From NCBI GenBank assembly GCA_034112445.1, contig JAWUVI010000004.1, forward strand, positions 55,404-119,403: a DNA stretch of 64,000 nucleotides, written 5' to 3'. The position numbers and the translations under genes are program-made. Below are positions 1-9,333 of this stretch, in pieces. The DNA comes from Pelagadaptatus sp034112445. GTDB lineage: Bacteria > Pseudomonadota > Gammaproteobacteria > Pseudomonadales > Cellvibrionaceae. The notes below the pieces were generated by a model. That model ran no database searches. It was not told the DNA's origin and saw only the letters and a program-made list of their open reading frames with translations. The stretch's first letter is position 1. Each line of letters opens with the position of its first letter.

Positions 1-1033
1 GAGGACTGTAGATAAAGCTAAATGACATGTCGAAGTTCATGTCTTTAATTAAATTCATTGTCGCTTCAAAATCGGCATCGGTTTCACCTGGAAAGCCGAC
101 AATAAAGTCAGAAGAGAAGCAGATGTCGGGGCGAACTTTTTTCAGGCGACGTAGCTTGGATTTGTACTCTAACGTGGTATGGCCACGCTTCATCGCCATC
201 AAAATCCTATCTGAACCACTTTGCACCGGTAGGTGAACATGGCTAACCAACTCAGGGATCTCAGCGTAAACATCAATCAAACTGTCTGAAAACTCTACTG
301 GGTGGGATGTGGTAAAGCGAATTCGGTCAATACCATCAATGGCCGCGACATAAGTAATTAACTCAGCAAGATCAACTAGGTTACCATCGAGCCCTTCACC
401 GCGGTAGGCGTTGACGTTTTGGCCCAATAGATTAACTTCGCGTACGTCTTGGCTAGCAAGGTGAGCTACTTCTTTAAGGATGTCGGCAGTTGGGCGGCTA
501 ACTTCTTCGCCGCGAGTATAAGGAACAACACAAAAAGTACAGTATTTAGAGCAACCTTCCATAATAGAAACAAAAGCACTAGCGCCGTTGGCTTCTGGTG
601 CGGGTAGGTTGTCGAATTTTTCTATTTCGGGAAAACTGATGTCGACTACAACCGCGCCGTTATCTTTCGGTGTTTCCATCATTTCAGGTAAACGGTGTAA
701 AGTTTGTGGGCCAAAAATCAAATCAACGAAAGGGGCTCTCTTAGCAATGGCCGCGCCTTCTTGGCTGGCCACACAGCCGCCGACTCCGATAATTAAGTCA
801 GGATTTGTGTCTTTCAAATGTTTCCAGCGCCCAAGCTGGTGAAACAATTTATCCTCGGCTTTTTCCCTAATTGAGCAGGTGTTGATTAATAGAACATCGG
901 CTTCATTTGGGTCATCGGTTGACACCATTTGGTGCGATTCGCCCAAAAGATCACGCATGCGCGACGAATCATATTCATTCATCTGACAGCCGTGCGTTTG
1001 AATAAAGAGCTTTTTTTCGGGTTTTGTGGCCAT
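1..1033 (-). CDS. miaB: tRNA-2-methylthio-N6-dimethylallyladenosine synthase MiaB (3' end off window)
   Basis: Radical-SAM methylthiotransferase that adds the 2-methylthio group to i6A37 of tRNAs reading UNN codons. The minus-strand translation begins MATKPEKKLFIQTHGCQMNE, the typical MiaB N-terminus. The N-terminal cluster cysteines are visible (HGCQMNE, NTCSIREKAE, GGCVASQEG), followed by the radical-SAM triad CSKYCTFC near residue 160. About 344 codons are present and the reading frame is still open at base 1, so roughly the last 100 residues (TRAM domain) lie outside the window. It is divergent from the DUF1820 gene, with 142 bp between the two starts. Confidence 0.95.
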   Translation of the reverse strand, partial: MATKPEKKLFIQTHGCQMNEYDSSRMRDLLGESHQMVSTDDPNEADVLLINTCSIREKAEDKLFHQLGRWKHLKDTNPDLIIGVGGCVASQEGAAIAKRAPFVDLIFGPQTLHRLPEMMETPKDNGAVVVDISFPEIEKFDNLPAPEANGASAFVSIMEGCSKYCTFCVVPYTRGEEVSRPTADILKEVAHLASQDVREVNLLGQNVNAYRGEGLDGNLVDLAELITYVAAIDGIDRIRFTTSHPVEFSDSLIDVYAEIPELVSHVHLPVQSGSDRILMAMKRGHTTLEYKSKLRRLKKVRPDICFSSDFIVGFPGETDADFEATMNLIKDMNFDMSFSFIYSP

Positions 1034-1175
1034 AGGGCTGCCTGATTAGCGTGGTTGTAAGTGATTTAAGAGCGGCATTATAGCCAGTGCCATGGCAGTA
1101 GGGAATGCCCAAAGCCATGTTTAATGTGGTATCCTTGCGCGCCATTTTAGCCACATTGATTATCCAGAGAACAGT

Positions 1176-1517
1176 ATGCCAGACAAACCTATTTACAAAG
1201 TCATCTTTTACAATCAAAGCCAAGTTTATGAGGTGTATGCCAAAGCGATATATCAGAGCGATATGTATGGTTTTATTGAAGTTGAAGAGTTTGTTTTTGG
1301 TGAGCGCAGTCAGATGATCGTTGATCCGGCTGAAGAAAAGCTGAAATCAGAGTTTGCCAATGTAGCTCGATCGTATATTCCTATGCAGGCCATAATTCGC
1401 ATTGATGAAGTGGAAAAAGAAGGTGAAGTAAAAGTTACTGATATTAAAGCGGGCGATAAAATAGCTTTGTTTCCGCCTTCTGGAAATTTTAATTCATCGC
1501 CTAAAAACGGCGACTAA
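1176..1517 (+). CDS. DUF1820 family protein
   Basis: A 113-residue soluble protein of the DUF1820 family, common in gammaproteobacteria and of unknown function. It starts MPDKPIYKVIFYNQ and contains the family-like stretches FGERSQMIVDPAEEKL and YIPMQAIIRIDEVEKEG. There is no signal peptide or membrane segment. The ATG follows a weak AGAGA ribosome-binding sequence. Being divergent from miaB is a common arrangement in this group as far as I recall. It may share a regulatory region with miaB; no role can be deduced. Confidence 0.85.
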   Translation: MPDKPIYKVIFYNQSQVYEVYAKAIYQSDMYGFIEVEEFVFGERSQMIVDPAEEKLKSEFANVARSYIPMQAIIRIDEVEKEGEVKVTDIKAGDKIALFPPSGNFNSSPKNGD

Positions 1518-1569
1518 TCGTTACGGTTAATGGTGCTTATAAAAGACCAATCATTCTAGGTGGGCTGTT

Positions 1570-2256
1570 ATGCAGGAAAAATCTATTATTCAGATTTCTC
1601 AAGAGTCTTTAGAGAAACTGATAGGCATTCTGCCTTTCTATAAAGATGTCAAATTACAAGATAATTGGCAGTATGAGCTGTTATTGCAGCATTCTCGAGT
1701 TGTGACTTACTCCCCCAAAGAAGTGGTTTTACAAAAGGGCGAAAAAGACCGTTGGTTATGCTTTTTACTTAAAGGTGAATTAACGGTTTTGGCGGGCCCT
1801 GATAATCAGCCTGTTAATACCATTACACCGGGTGAAGTATTTGGTGACTTGGCGATGGTGTTAAAGCAAGAGCGCAGTGCAACCGTTGTTGTTGCGGACA
1901 CTTGTCGTGAAGTCGTTGTATTTGCTACAGATTTTTCATTGTTTGGTGAGTTAGAAGATGTTCATCGGATAACGTTAATGACTAAATTAATTTATTACCG
2001 AAATTTATTGCTTAGTCTGCGTTGGAAATTAGAGGTTTATAGAAATAACTACCCAGATCATGAGTTGGCCAATCAACATAGAACCGTCAAGTTATACGTG
2101 GGTCCTAGAGATACTCTAGAAGAGCTCATTAGTCTTGATGGTCAGGCTGTAAAATTGGGACGTTTGCTGCTGCAATGGAATGAACAGTTTGGTCGTATCT
2201 CTGAATTAAACGAAGCTGTGCTTGATTCAGAAGTATTAGAATCAATCAGTTTGTGA
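1570..2256 (+). CDS. Cyclic nucleotide-binding domain protein without an obvious output domain
   Basis: A 228-residue protein with one cNMP-binding fold at about residues 45-140. The phosphate-binding cassette is readable as FGDLAMVLKQERSATV, with the conserved RSAT segment and an Asp where many CRP-family members have Glu. The C-terminal ~85 residues do not look like the CRP/FNR winged helix, so it is probably not a DNA-binding regulator. A good AGGTGGG ribosome-binding site lies 7 bases before the ATG. It sits 52 bp after the DUF1820 gene and may be cotranscribed with it. The bound nucleotide and output are unknown. Confidence 0.8.
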   Translation: MQEKSIIQISQESLEKLIGILPFYKDVKLQDNWQYELLLQHSRVVTYSPKEVVLQKGEKDRWLCFLLKGELTVLAGPDNQPVNTITPGEVFGDLAMVLKQERSATVVVADTCREVVVFATDFSLFGELEDVHRITLMTKLIYYRNLLLSLRWKLEVYRNNYPDHELANQHRTVKLYVGPRDTLEELISLDGQAVKLGRLLLQWNEQFGRISELNEAVLDSEVLESISL

Positions 2257-2308
2257 TGCTATCTAAATAAGTAGTGTGACTATAATTCATGTAGGTGTTG
2301 AGCTTTAA

Positions 2309-2690
2309 TCATTTGAGCGGTACCGCGGTATCTTTTAGTATGCTTCTTTTTTTGAAGGCGATTACAAAATATTCTTTAGCGAAGATGATGAAACATTATT
2401 AGCGCATGAATTACATAAGCAAGAATATACCAAGACTGACACCTTAAATATTATCATTTGGCCTGAAAATGGCGACTCTTTTAATAACGTTGGTGCAGCT
2501 CTTCTGGTTGCTACGGCCGTTCTGGCAATAGGATTTGGTTTGCTGTCGTTTTCGACCTTCAATTTAAATTCTTACAGGGGAGCGTTAACGGCGATTACAG
2601 TGGTTATAACCTTGTTTTTTTGATTTTTTAATCCTGCCGTCACTATTATTAATGTTTGAGCCTAAACAAACAAAAGAAGAGAAAATATAA
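2309..2690 (+). pseudogene. Relic of an MMPL/RND-family exporter (large internal deletion plus stops)
   Basis: Frame 2309-2659 reads an MMPL-like N-terminal loop (DYKIFFSEDDETLLAHELHK, EYTKTD, IIIWPENGDSF). It then jumps directly to the family's C-terminal membrane segments (NNVGAALLVATAVLAIGFGL, FNLNSYRGALTAITVVITLF). In intact exporters these parts are several hundred residues apart. There are in-frame stops at 2336 (TAG), 2621 (TGA) and 2657 (TGA), and no usable start codon. After a +1 shift the typical tail FEPKQTKEEKI and a TAA at 2688-2690 follow, overlapping the next gene's ATG by one base. This stretch is otherwise the only long gap (2257-2689) in the window. Family assignment rests on motif memory. 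Confidence 0.75.
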
Positions 2691-3505
2691 TGAGTTTAAC
2701 CCATAAGAATACGGTCAAATTAGCATCAATACTCACCATAATAACAGCCTTATTATTTTCTTGGTCGAGCCATGCGCAAGGGGTTGATGCAGAGCAGAGA
2801 GGCTTAGATATTGCGCTAGAAGCGGACAAGCGCAATAGTGGTTTTGTTGATAGCCAAGAGCAAATGGTTATGGTCTTACGCGATAAACGCGGTAAAGAAC
2901 GAGCCAGAAAAATGCGTACCAAATCGTTAGAACGCCATGATGATGGCGATTGGGGAATGACGATATTTGATCAGCCTGCTGATGTTAAGGGAACGGCTAT
3001 GCTGACCTACAGTCATGGTTTAGAGCCTGATGATCAATGGTTATATTTACCAGCGCTGAAGCGGGTTAAACGTATTTCCTCACGTAACAAATCCGGTTCG
3101 TTTATGGGCAGTGAATTTGCGTTTGAGGACATGAGTTCGTTTGAAGTCAAAAAATACACCTATCGGTTTGAGAGAGAAGAGGCTTGCGGTGAATTGACGT
3201 GTTTTGTTAGTGAGTGGGTGCCTCAGTACGATAATTCAGGTTATACCCGGACCGTGATTTGGCATGACCAGCAAGAGTATCGAGCTCAAAAAATAGATTT
3301 TTATGGGCGTGCTAATAAGTTACTCAAAACGCTTACCTTAATGGATTATCAACTGTTTAATGACCGTTTTTGGAGGCCAATGAAGCTAGAAATGCAAAAC
3401 CATAAAACGGGTAAAAGTACGCTGCTGATTTTTAAAAGTTATGAGTTCGGCGTAGGTTTAAGTGAGCGTGATTTTGATCAAAGCGCTTTAAAAAATGCGA
3501 AATAA
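2690..3505 (+). CDS. Outer membrane lipoprotein-sorting protein (LolA-like)
   Basis: A 271-residue secreted protein of the LolA-like family that accompanies MMPL/RND exporters, thought to carry lipids or hydrophobic molecules across the periplasm. Residues 1-30 form a signal peptide ending around SWSSHAQG. Family-like stretches are FDQPADVKGTAML, DDQWLYLPALKRVKRI and GSFMGSEFAFEDM, all typical of this group. The ATG overlaps the TAA of the MMPL relic, a remnant of translational coupling. The gene ends 6 bp before the outer-membrane protein gene, so these two probably form an operon. Its former pump partner is broken, so present function is unclear. Confidence 0.85.
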   Translation: MSLTHKNTVKLASILTIITALLFSWSSHAQGVDAEQRGLDIALEADKRNSGFVDSQEQMVMVLRDKRGKERARKMRTKSLERHDDGDWGMTIFDQPADVKGTAMLTYSHGLEPDDQWLYLPALKRVKRISSRNKSGSFMGSEFAFEDMSSFEVKKYTYRFEREEACGELTCFVSEWVPQYDNSGYTRTVIWHDQQEYRAQKIDFYGRANKLLKTLTLMDYQLFNDRFWRPMKLEMQNHKTGKSTLLIFKSYEFGVGLSERDFDQSALKNAK

Positions 3506-3511
3506 ATTAAT

Positions 3512-4765
3512 ATGAATTCAATGTTCAAATACCTTGGTGTTTCAATAGCGCTTTATTCAGCGGTGACATTTTCAGCGGCTGAAGACGAATATGATTATTT
3601 TTCTGAGCCCCCCAGCACTGTTGCCATCAGTGGTGAGTTGATTGGCCAGTTTAGAAACTTTAAAGATCATGCTGAGCGCGATTCACAATCTAATACCAAT
3701 GTCTCCTTAGCATTTGAGCCTGAGTTTTATTATGAATTTCCAGATTCAAAAGACAGTGTGATATTCACACCTTTTTTTCGGTGGGATGAGGCAGATAGTG
3801 AGCGTAGCCATGGAGATATACGAGAGTTACGTTTTCATCATGTTGCAAGCGATTGGGAGCTGGGGGTTGGTATTAGCAGCGTTTTTTGGGGCGTAACAGA
3901 AACGGTGCACTTGGTTAATATTATTAACCAAGTTGATGGTGTGGAAAATCTAGATGAAGAAGATTTGCTCGGCCAGCCGATGGTGAACCTAACGTTAGTG
4001 AACGATTGGGGTAATTTAGATTTTTTTATTTTACCAAGCTTTCGTGAACGTAATTTTTCTGGAAGGGATGGCCGTCCGGGGACCAATACTGTGATTAGTG
4101 TTGATGATGCCATTTACGAATCTGGTGCGGAAAGCAAGCGCACAGATGTGGCAGTTCGTTGGTCGCGCAGCGTTGATGTCTGGGATGTTGGATTGGCTTA
4201 TTTTCATGGCACCAGCCGAGAGGCTCGTTTTTCGGAAGAAGCTGAATACGGTCAAAATTCTTTCAGTCTAAATTCTTATGGAGAGGTTGAGTTAATTCCT
4301 ATTTACGATGTGATTGATCAGGTGAGTATCGATGTCCAAGCAACTTTTGATGCTTGGTTGTTAAAACTTGAGGCGATTAATCGCAGTGGTCAAGGTGATC
4401 GTTTTGTAGCAGCGGCAGCGGGTTTAGAATACAGTTTTTATGATGTTGCTGAGTCGGGTATAGATGTGGGTCTTGTTGTTGAATATCTTTATGATGAGCG
4501 TGAATTTAAAGCGACCGATGATGACCTAAGTTTAGCGATACGTCTGGCTTTTAATGACATTAGCTCTACGGAGCTGCTGGCTGGTTTTGCTCGTGATTTA
4601 CAGAATGAGTCACTCTATTATTTTATCGAAGGCAGTCGGCGTTTAGGCGACTCTTATAAAGTATCACTTGAAGTGCGGGGTGTTAGTGGTGTTGAAAATG
4701 GTGATCCGCTAATCGCGCTATATGGTGATAATTTTGCCCAGCTAGAGCTGGGTTATTACTTCTAG
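3512..4765 (+). CDS. Probable outer-membrane beta-barrel protein of the MMPL/LolA locus
   Basis: A 417-residue protein with a signal peptide (about residues 1-23, ending SAVTFSAAED). Its body shows alternating aromatic/polar strands, and it ends LELGYYF, the terminal Phe expected of a BAM-dependent barrel. Proteins of this kind are often encoded next to MMPL exporters and LolA-like proteins and are presumed to be the outer-membrane part of the route. I do not recognise a named family with certainty; DUF1302-like or alginate-export-like barrels are alternatives. It follows the LolA-like gene by 6 bp. Confidence 0.65.
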   Translation: MNSMFKYLGVSIALYSAVTFSAAEDEYDYFSEPPSTVAISGELIGQFRNFKDHAERDSQSNTNVSLAFEPEFYYEFPDSKDSVIFTPFFRWDEADSERSHGDIRELRFHHVASDWELGVGISSVFWGVTETVHLVNIINQVDGVENLDEEDLLGQPMVNLTLVNDWGNLDFFILPSFRERNFSGRDGRPGTNTVISVDDAIYESGAESKRTDVAVRWSRSVDVWDVGLAYFHGTSREARFSEEAEYGQNSFSLNSYGEVELIPIYDVIDQVSIDVQATFDAWLLKLEAINRSGQGDRFVAAAAGLEYSFYDVAESGIDVGLVVEYLYDEREFKATDDDLSLAIRLAFNDISSTELLAGFARDLQNESLYYFIEGSRRLGDSYKVSLEVRGVSGVENGDPLIALYGDNFAQLELGYYF

Positions 4766-4913
4766 AAATATAAGAGCTATTGATTATCCTAGGCTACAGG
4801 TGTGTCCTTGGTTAACAATTCTTGTCTTATTTTATCTTTTTGTGCAAAGCAAAATGCGCGGCTGTATTTTATACTGCCTTATTTGAATTCCGCTATTAAA
4901 GAGTCGATCTACT

Positions 4914-6071
4914 ATGAAATTGTATTTCCAATCACTTTGGTCAAATTCTAACTACAAAACCTCTATTATTATTGCGGTAATTTGTAGCTTATGGTTGGCG
5001 AGCGGAACTTTAAACTCTACACCTGTTGAGTCTCAATCGGTAGATTCAGCGGCTGCGCTGACGTTGGTGAAAGCTCGTGCCCAAGAGGCTCAAGTGTATA
5101 TGCCGACTATACCGGTTCGAGCTAGAACTGAAGCGAATCGTCGAATTTCATTGCGCGCAGAATTGGCGGGTAGGGTGATTGCTTTACCAGTAGCTGAAGG
5201 TGACGTAGTTCAGCAGGGTGATACGGTATGTGAATTGGCTATGCAGGATCGTCAGCTGCGTTTTGTTGAGGCCAGATCCGCCGTTGAAGAAGCTCAGCTC
5301 GCTTATACTGGAGCTCTCAGATTAAAAAGTAGTGGGTATCAATCAAAGACTGCTATTGCTTCAGCTAAGGCCAAGCTTGATTCCATGAAAGCCAATTTGA
5401 AACAACGTGAACTGGATTTATCCTACGTTACAATTAAAGCCCCATTTACCGGTATTGTTGAGCGTCACGGGGTTGAGGTAGGTGGCTACATGGATAAAGG
5501 TGGCCAATGTGCGGTCCTGTTAGAAATGAATCCTTTGGTGATTACCGGCCAAGTCTCTGCAGCAGAAATCGGTAAATTGAAAAGTGGTTTATCTGGGAAG
5601 GTGGTCTTAGCTGACGGTAGTCAGTTTGATGCTAAGTTACGTTATGTGGCACATGACTCTGATAGCATTACCCGCATGTTCCGAATTGAAGCAATTACCG
5701 ATAATTCAACTTTTAGCTTACGTAGCGGTGTAACCGCCAATCTTAATGTTATTGTTGGAAAGACAATGGCGCATCAGGTTCCGGCGTTCTTATTGTCATT
5801 GGATGACGCAGGAAAAGTGGGGGTTAGGGTTTTAAATTCTGAAAATATCGTTCAATTCTTTAATGTTGAATTGATCGGTGATGATCAAGGCGGTGTTTGG
5901 GTGCTCGGTTTACCTGATTCAATTAACCTTATTACTGTCGGTCAAGAATACGTTACACATGGTGAAAAAGTAGCTGTTATTTTTGAGGATAATCACGTTG
6001 TAGCGGGCGGAGCAACCCACGACGAGCATGCGCCAATTACTTCAACTCTCAACGAGCAGGGTGCTGAGTAA
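4914..6071 (+). CDS. RND efflux system periplasmic adaptor (membrane fusion protein)
   Basis: A 385-residue HlyD/AcrA-type adaptor that would link the inner-membrane RND pump to an outer-membrane channel. An N-terminal membrane anchor or signal covers about residues 17-34 and has no lipobox. The biotinyl-lipoyl-like halves are readable (RISLRAELAGRVIALPVAEG and LSYVTIKAPFTGIVERHGVE) around a short helical hairpin (EARSAVEEAQLAYTGAL). The beta-barrel follows. The stop is 2 bp before the permease ATG, indicating one operon. A 148-bp AT-rich region precedes it, in which I could not define a promoter with confidence. Confidence 0.9.
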   Translation: MKLYFQSLWSNSNYKTSIIIAVICSLWLASGTLNSTPVESQSVDSAAALTLVKARAQEAQVYMPTIPVRARTEANRRISLRAELAGRVIALPVAEGDVVQQGDTVCELAMQDRQLRFVEARSAVEEAQLAYTGALRLKSSGYQSKTAIASAKAKLDSMKANLKQRELDLSYVTIKAPFTGIVERHGVEVGGYMDKGGQCAVLLEMNPLVITGQVSAAEIGKLKSGLSGKVVLADGSQFDAKLRYVAHDSDSITRMFRIEAITDNSTFSLRSGVTANLNVIVGKTMAHQVPAFLLSLDDAGKVGVRVLNSENIVQFFNVELIGDDQGGVWVLGLPDSINLITVGQEYVTHGEKVAVIFEDNHVVAGGATHDEHAPITSTLNEQGAE

Positions 6072-6073
6072 TT

Positions 6074-9000
6074 ATGAGTATTTTAACCTCTGCCGTTACT
6101 TATTATCGAAGTACTTTTTCTATTTTGACTTTAATCTTGGTTGCTGGAATCTACAGTTATAACCAAATGCCAGTTGAGTCTCAGCCTAAGGTAAAGATCC
6201 CTTATGTGAAAGTTACGGTGGTGCTTAATGGCGTTTCACCGGAGGATTCCGCTCGGTTATTAGTTCGGCCGTTAGAGCAAGAGTTGCGTACAATTGAGAA
6301 TATCGATGAAATAATCGCTTATGGCGCTGAATCTGCCGCTACGGTTCTAGTTAAGTTTGAGGCCGGTGCAGGTCAATCGGATAAAGCCTTGAACGATGTT
6401 CGAATTGCTGTAGATCGCGCAAAAGCGGAACTGCCATCGGATGCGGAGGAGCCTTTGGTTGAAGAGCTTACCGCCGATGATTTTCCTTCAATCACGGTGG
6501 TTCTAACCTCGGAAGCGGAAGCCTCTGAACGGGTGTTGTTTAAAACAGCACAAATGTTACAGCGTGAATTTCAAGGCTTGGATGGCGTACTCAGCGCGGA
6601 TATGGCAGGTCATCGCGAAGAAGTCGTTGAGGCCGTAGTTGATCCCGCGAGAATGGAAAACTACAGCATCACTAGCAATGATTTGATGACGGCAATTTTA
6701 GGTAATAATCTACTGATTCCTGCCGGTGAAATTAACTCTAGCCAAGGTCGCTTCTCGGTTAAGGTTCCTGGTCTAATAGAAAGCTATACCGATGTTTATA
6801 ATTTACCAATCAAATCGACTCCCCAAGGAGTGGTGACTTTAGGTCAAGTTACGGATGTTCGTCGTACGTTCAAAGATGCTGAAAGCTTCAGTACTTTTAA
6901 TGGCCGCCCAGCAATATTATTGGAGGTCAATAAGCGTACTGATGCCAATCAAATTGCTGTGGCGAGATTGGTTCGGCAGAAAGTTAAAGATGTTAATAGC
7001 CGTATCCCCACGACTGTGGATATTGGTTTCGCGTTTGATCTATCCAACTTCTCGCTTGGCCTAGTACAAGAAATGCGCGGCAATATCATTACAGCAATGG
7101 CTTTGGTCATGGTTATTGTGGTTGCTGCGTTGGGGCTAAAGTCAGGCTTTCTGGTTGGCATGGGAATTCCATTTTCTTTATTGACGTCGATTATTGGGCT
7201 TAATTATTTAGGCTTCAGTTTTAATATGATGGTTATGTTTGGCATGATGCTGGCTCTGGGAATGCTCATTGATGGCCCCATTGTGATTACCGAATTTGCT
7301 AATCGAAAGATGGCCGAGGGTATGAATAGTTCAGATTCCTACCGAATAGCGGTGAAGCGTATGTTTTGGCCGGTTATTGCTTCTACGGCAACGACACTGG
7401 CGGCGTTTTTACCCTTGGCTTTTTGGCCTGGAGTTTCGGGTGAGTTTATGTCGTACCTTCCCATTACGGTGTTCTGGGTTTTGGTAGCGTCTTTGTCTTA
7501 TGCTTTGTTTTTCTCGCCAATCATTGGTTCGTTAATGGCGGTAACCAAGCTCGACGCCAAAACTCTAGAGAGTATGCGACATCTAGAGGAAGATGATCCG
7601 AGAACTTTACCGAGTGTTACTGGCCGTTATGCGCGTGTTTTGGATCGTATTTTACAATTTCCAATAACCGGGGTGATGGTAGCTTTATTTGTTTTAATAG
7701 CGATATTTAAAATTTATGGCGCGTTTAATAATGGCGTCATGTTCTTTACAGAAACTGAAGAAACCGTTGGTGTAGTTGTGGTTCGTGCCCAGGGTAATTT
7801 TTCTGTTGATGAGAAACGCAAAATTGTAGGGGAAGTAGAGCAGCGGGTGTTGACGTTTGATGAGGTCATGTTGACCTATTCCAACAGCGGCTCGGGTGGT
7901 TCGGCGCGGGTTAAATCTAAAGATGAAATTGGCAGTGTATTGGTTGAACTTAAGGATCCAAGAACCTTTGAGAGGTCGACTCATCAAGTGTTTGAGGATA
8001 TTAATAAAGCAACAGCTGATATGCCTGGGATTATTGTCAGCGCTGAAGTTTTTGCTGGGGGCCCGCCAGTAGGCAAGCCAATTCAAATTCAGCTTGAATC
8101 GATAAATCGTGACAAACTAATGAAAATTACACGGTCTATGCGCAGTTACATTGAGAGTAATATTGAAGGTGTGACGAATGTGACAGATACCACTCCTCTA
8201 CCCGGGATTGAGTGGGAGATATCAGTGGATCGATCGCTGGCGGCACAGATGGGAGTGAATGTTGCTGAAGTGGGTAGGGCAGTTCAGTTAGTGACCAATG
8301 GCGTTTTGTTGGGTGAGTACCGCCCGGATGACTCTACAGAAGAAGTTGAGATTAGAATTCGTTATCCCTCTGAATCTCGTGGGCTACAAGTGTTAGATGA
8401 CTTAAGAGTGACTACCACTCAAGGTGCTGTTCCGGTTAGTAGTTTTGTGCGTCGTATCGCTAAGCCAAAAGTGGATAGGATTAAGCGAATAGATGCAATT
8501 GATGTGCTTGAAATTCAGTCTGATTTAAAACCGGGTTATTTGGCCGATAATGTTGTTACTGAAATAAAAAAATGGATAGCGGACAATCCAATCGACCCAG
8601 AGGTTCAGGTAGTTTTTCGTGGCGCAAATGAAGAGCAGGCCAATGCACAAGCATTTTTGGGGGTGGCTTTCTCATTAGCGCTATTCTTAATGTTTGTTTT
8701 ACTGGTGACACAGTTTAATAGTTTTTATCAGGCTTTTTTAATTCTATCTTCCGTTGTTATGTCTACTGCGGGTGTTTTGATGGGACTGCTAATAACGGGG
8801 GACACATTCAGTACGTTGATGACCGGCATGGGGATTGTGGCCTTAGCCGGTATTGTTGTTAATAATAACATTGTACTTATCGATACTTATAATTATGAGC
8901 GCGAAAACTCTCCTGAATTATCTGTAATTGAGGCTGTCATTAAGGCGTGTACACAACGGCTTAGGCCTGTGTTTTTAACAACCGCCACGACTATTTTTGG

Positions 9001-9265
9001 CTTGCTACCGATTGCGTTGGGGATGAGTGTTGATCTCGTTTCGAGAGATGTTGTGATTGATGGTGTGGTTGTATCGTATTTTATTGGAGTGGGTAGGGCG
9101 GTTGTGTTCGGTTTGTTCTTTTCCACGATATTAACCCTTTTAGTAACACCTCTTATGTTGGTTGTTCCCGAAAGGCTTGAGCATATATTCAAAACAAATA
9201 TTCAGCCTTTCATTAATAAGTATGTTGTCGAGCGGGCCCAACATATTATGGCGCGAGTTAAATAG
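6074..9265 (+). CDS. RND efflux permease (AcrB/HAE1-like subfamily)
   Basis: A 1063-residue proton-driven inner-membrane exporter with the usual duplicated layout: TM1 at 12-30, porter loops, TM2-6 at about 340-490, a second porter half, and TM8-12 at about 860-1040. In TM4 the motif reads GMLIDGPIVITE, where AcrB has the Asp407-Asp408 pair: the first Asp is kept and the second is Gly. In TM10, NNNIVLID replaces the segment with AcrB Lys940, giving Asn. Such changes are seen in some RND subfamilies, so it may still be a working pump with altered proton coupling. No TolC-like gene follows. Substrate unknown. Confidence 0.9.
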   Translation: MSILTSAVTYYRSTFSILTLILVAGIYSYNQMPVESQPKVKIPYVKVTVVLNGVSPEDSARLLVRPLEQELRTIENIDEIIAYGAESAATVLVKFEAGAGQSDKALNDVRIAVDRAKAELPSDAEEPLVEELTADDFPSITVVLTSEAEASERVLFKTAQMLQREFQGLDGVLSADMAGHREEVVEAVVDPARMENYSITSNDLMTAILGNNLLIPAGEINSSQGRFSVKVPGLIESYTDVYNLPIKSTPQGVVTLGQVTDVRRTFKDAESFSTFNGRPAILLEVNKRTDANQIAVARLVRQKVKDVNSRIPTTVDIGFAFDLSNFSLGLVQEMRGNIITAMALVMVIVVAALGLKSGFLVGMGIPFSLLTSIIGLNYLGFSFNMMVMFGMMLALGMLIDGPIVITEFANRKMAEGMNSSDSYRIAVKRMFWPVIASTATTLAAFLPLAFWPGVSGEFMSYLPITVFWVLVASLSYALFFSPIIGSLMAVTKLDAKTLESMRHLEEDDPRTLPSVTGRYARVLDRILQFPITGVMVALFVLIAIFKIYGAFNNGVMFFTETEETVGVVVVRAQGNFSVDEKRKIVGEVEQRVLTFDEVMLTYSNSGSGGSARVKSKDEIGSVLVELKDPRTFERSTHQVFEDINKATADMPGIIVSAEVFAGGPPVGKPIQIQLESINRDKLMKITRSMRSYIESNIEGVTNVTDTTPLPGIEWEISVDRSLAAQMGVNVAEVGRAVQLVTNGVLLGEYRPDDSTEEVEIRIRYPSESRGLQVLDDLRVTTTQGAVPVSSFVRRIAKPKVDRIKRIDAIDVLEIQSDLKPGYLADNVVTEIKKWIADNPIDPEVQVVFRGANEEQANAQAFLGVAFSLALFLMFVLLVTQFNSFYQAFLILSSVVMSTAGVLMGLLITGDTFSTLMTGMGIVALAGIVVNNNIVLIDTYNYERENSPELSVIEAVIKACTQRLRPVFLTTATTIFGLLPIALGMSVDLVSRDVVIDGVVVSYFIGVGRAVVFGLFFSTILTLLVTPLMLVVPERLEHIFKTNIQPFINKYVVERAQHIMARVK

Positions 9266-9333
9266 TCGAAATAAAAGGTAATTTTTCTTTTAAAGCCTTC
9301 TCAGAGAGGGCGATTTCGTTATACATTAGTCTA

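Noticed and set aside
2340..2402. Small plus-strand ORF beginning at ATG 2340 in the MMPL relic
   Set aside because: Only 20 codons, in a frame different from the recognisable relic, and without a ribosome-binding site.
2362..2562. Short minus-strand frame over the MMPL relic
   Set aside because: The plus strand explains the sequence as an exporter remnant; the minus frame has no features.
7694..8086. 130-codon open frame antisense to the RND permease
   Set aside because: Shadow of the permease reading frame; no ribosome-binding site or domain.
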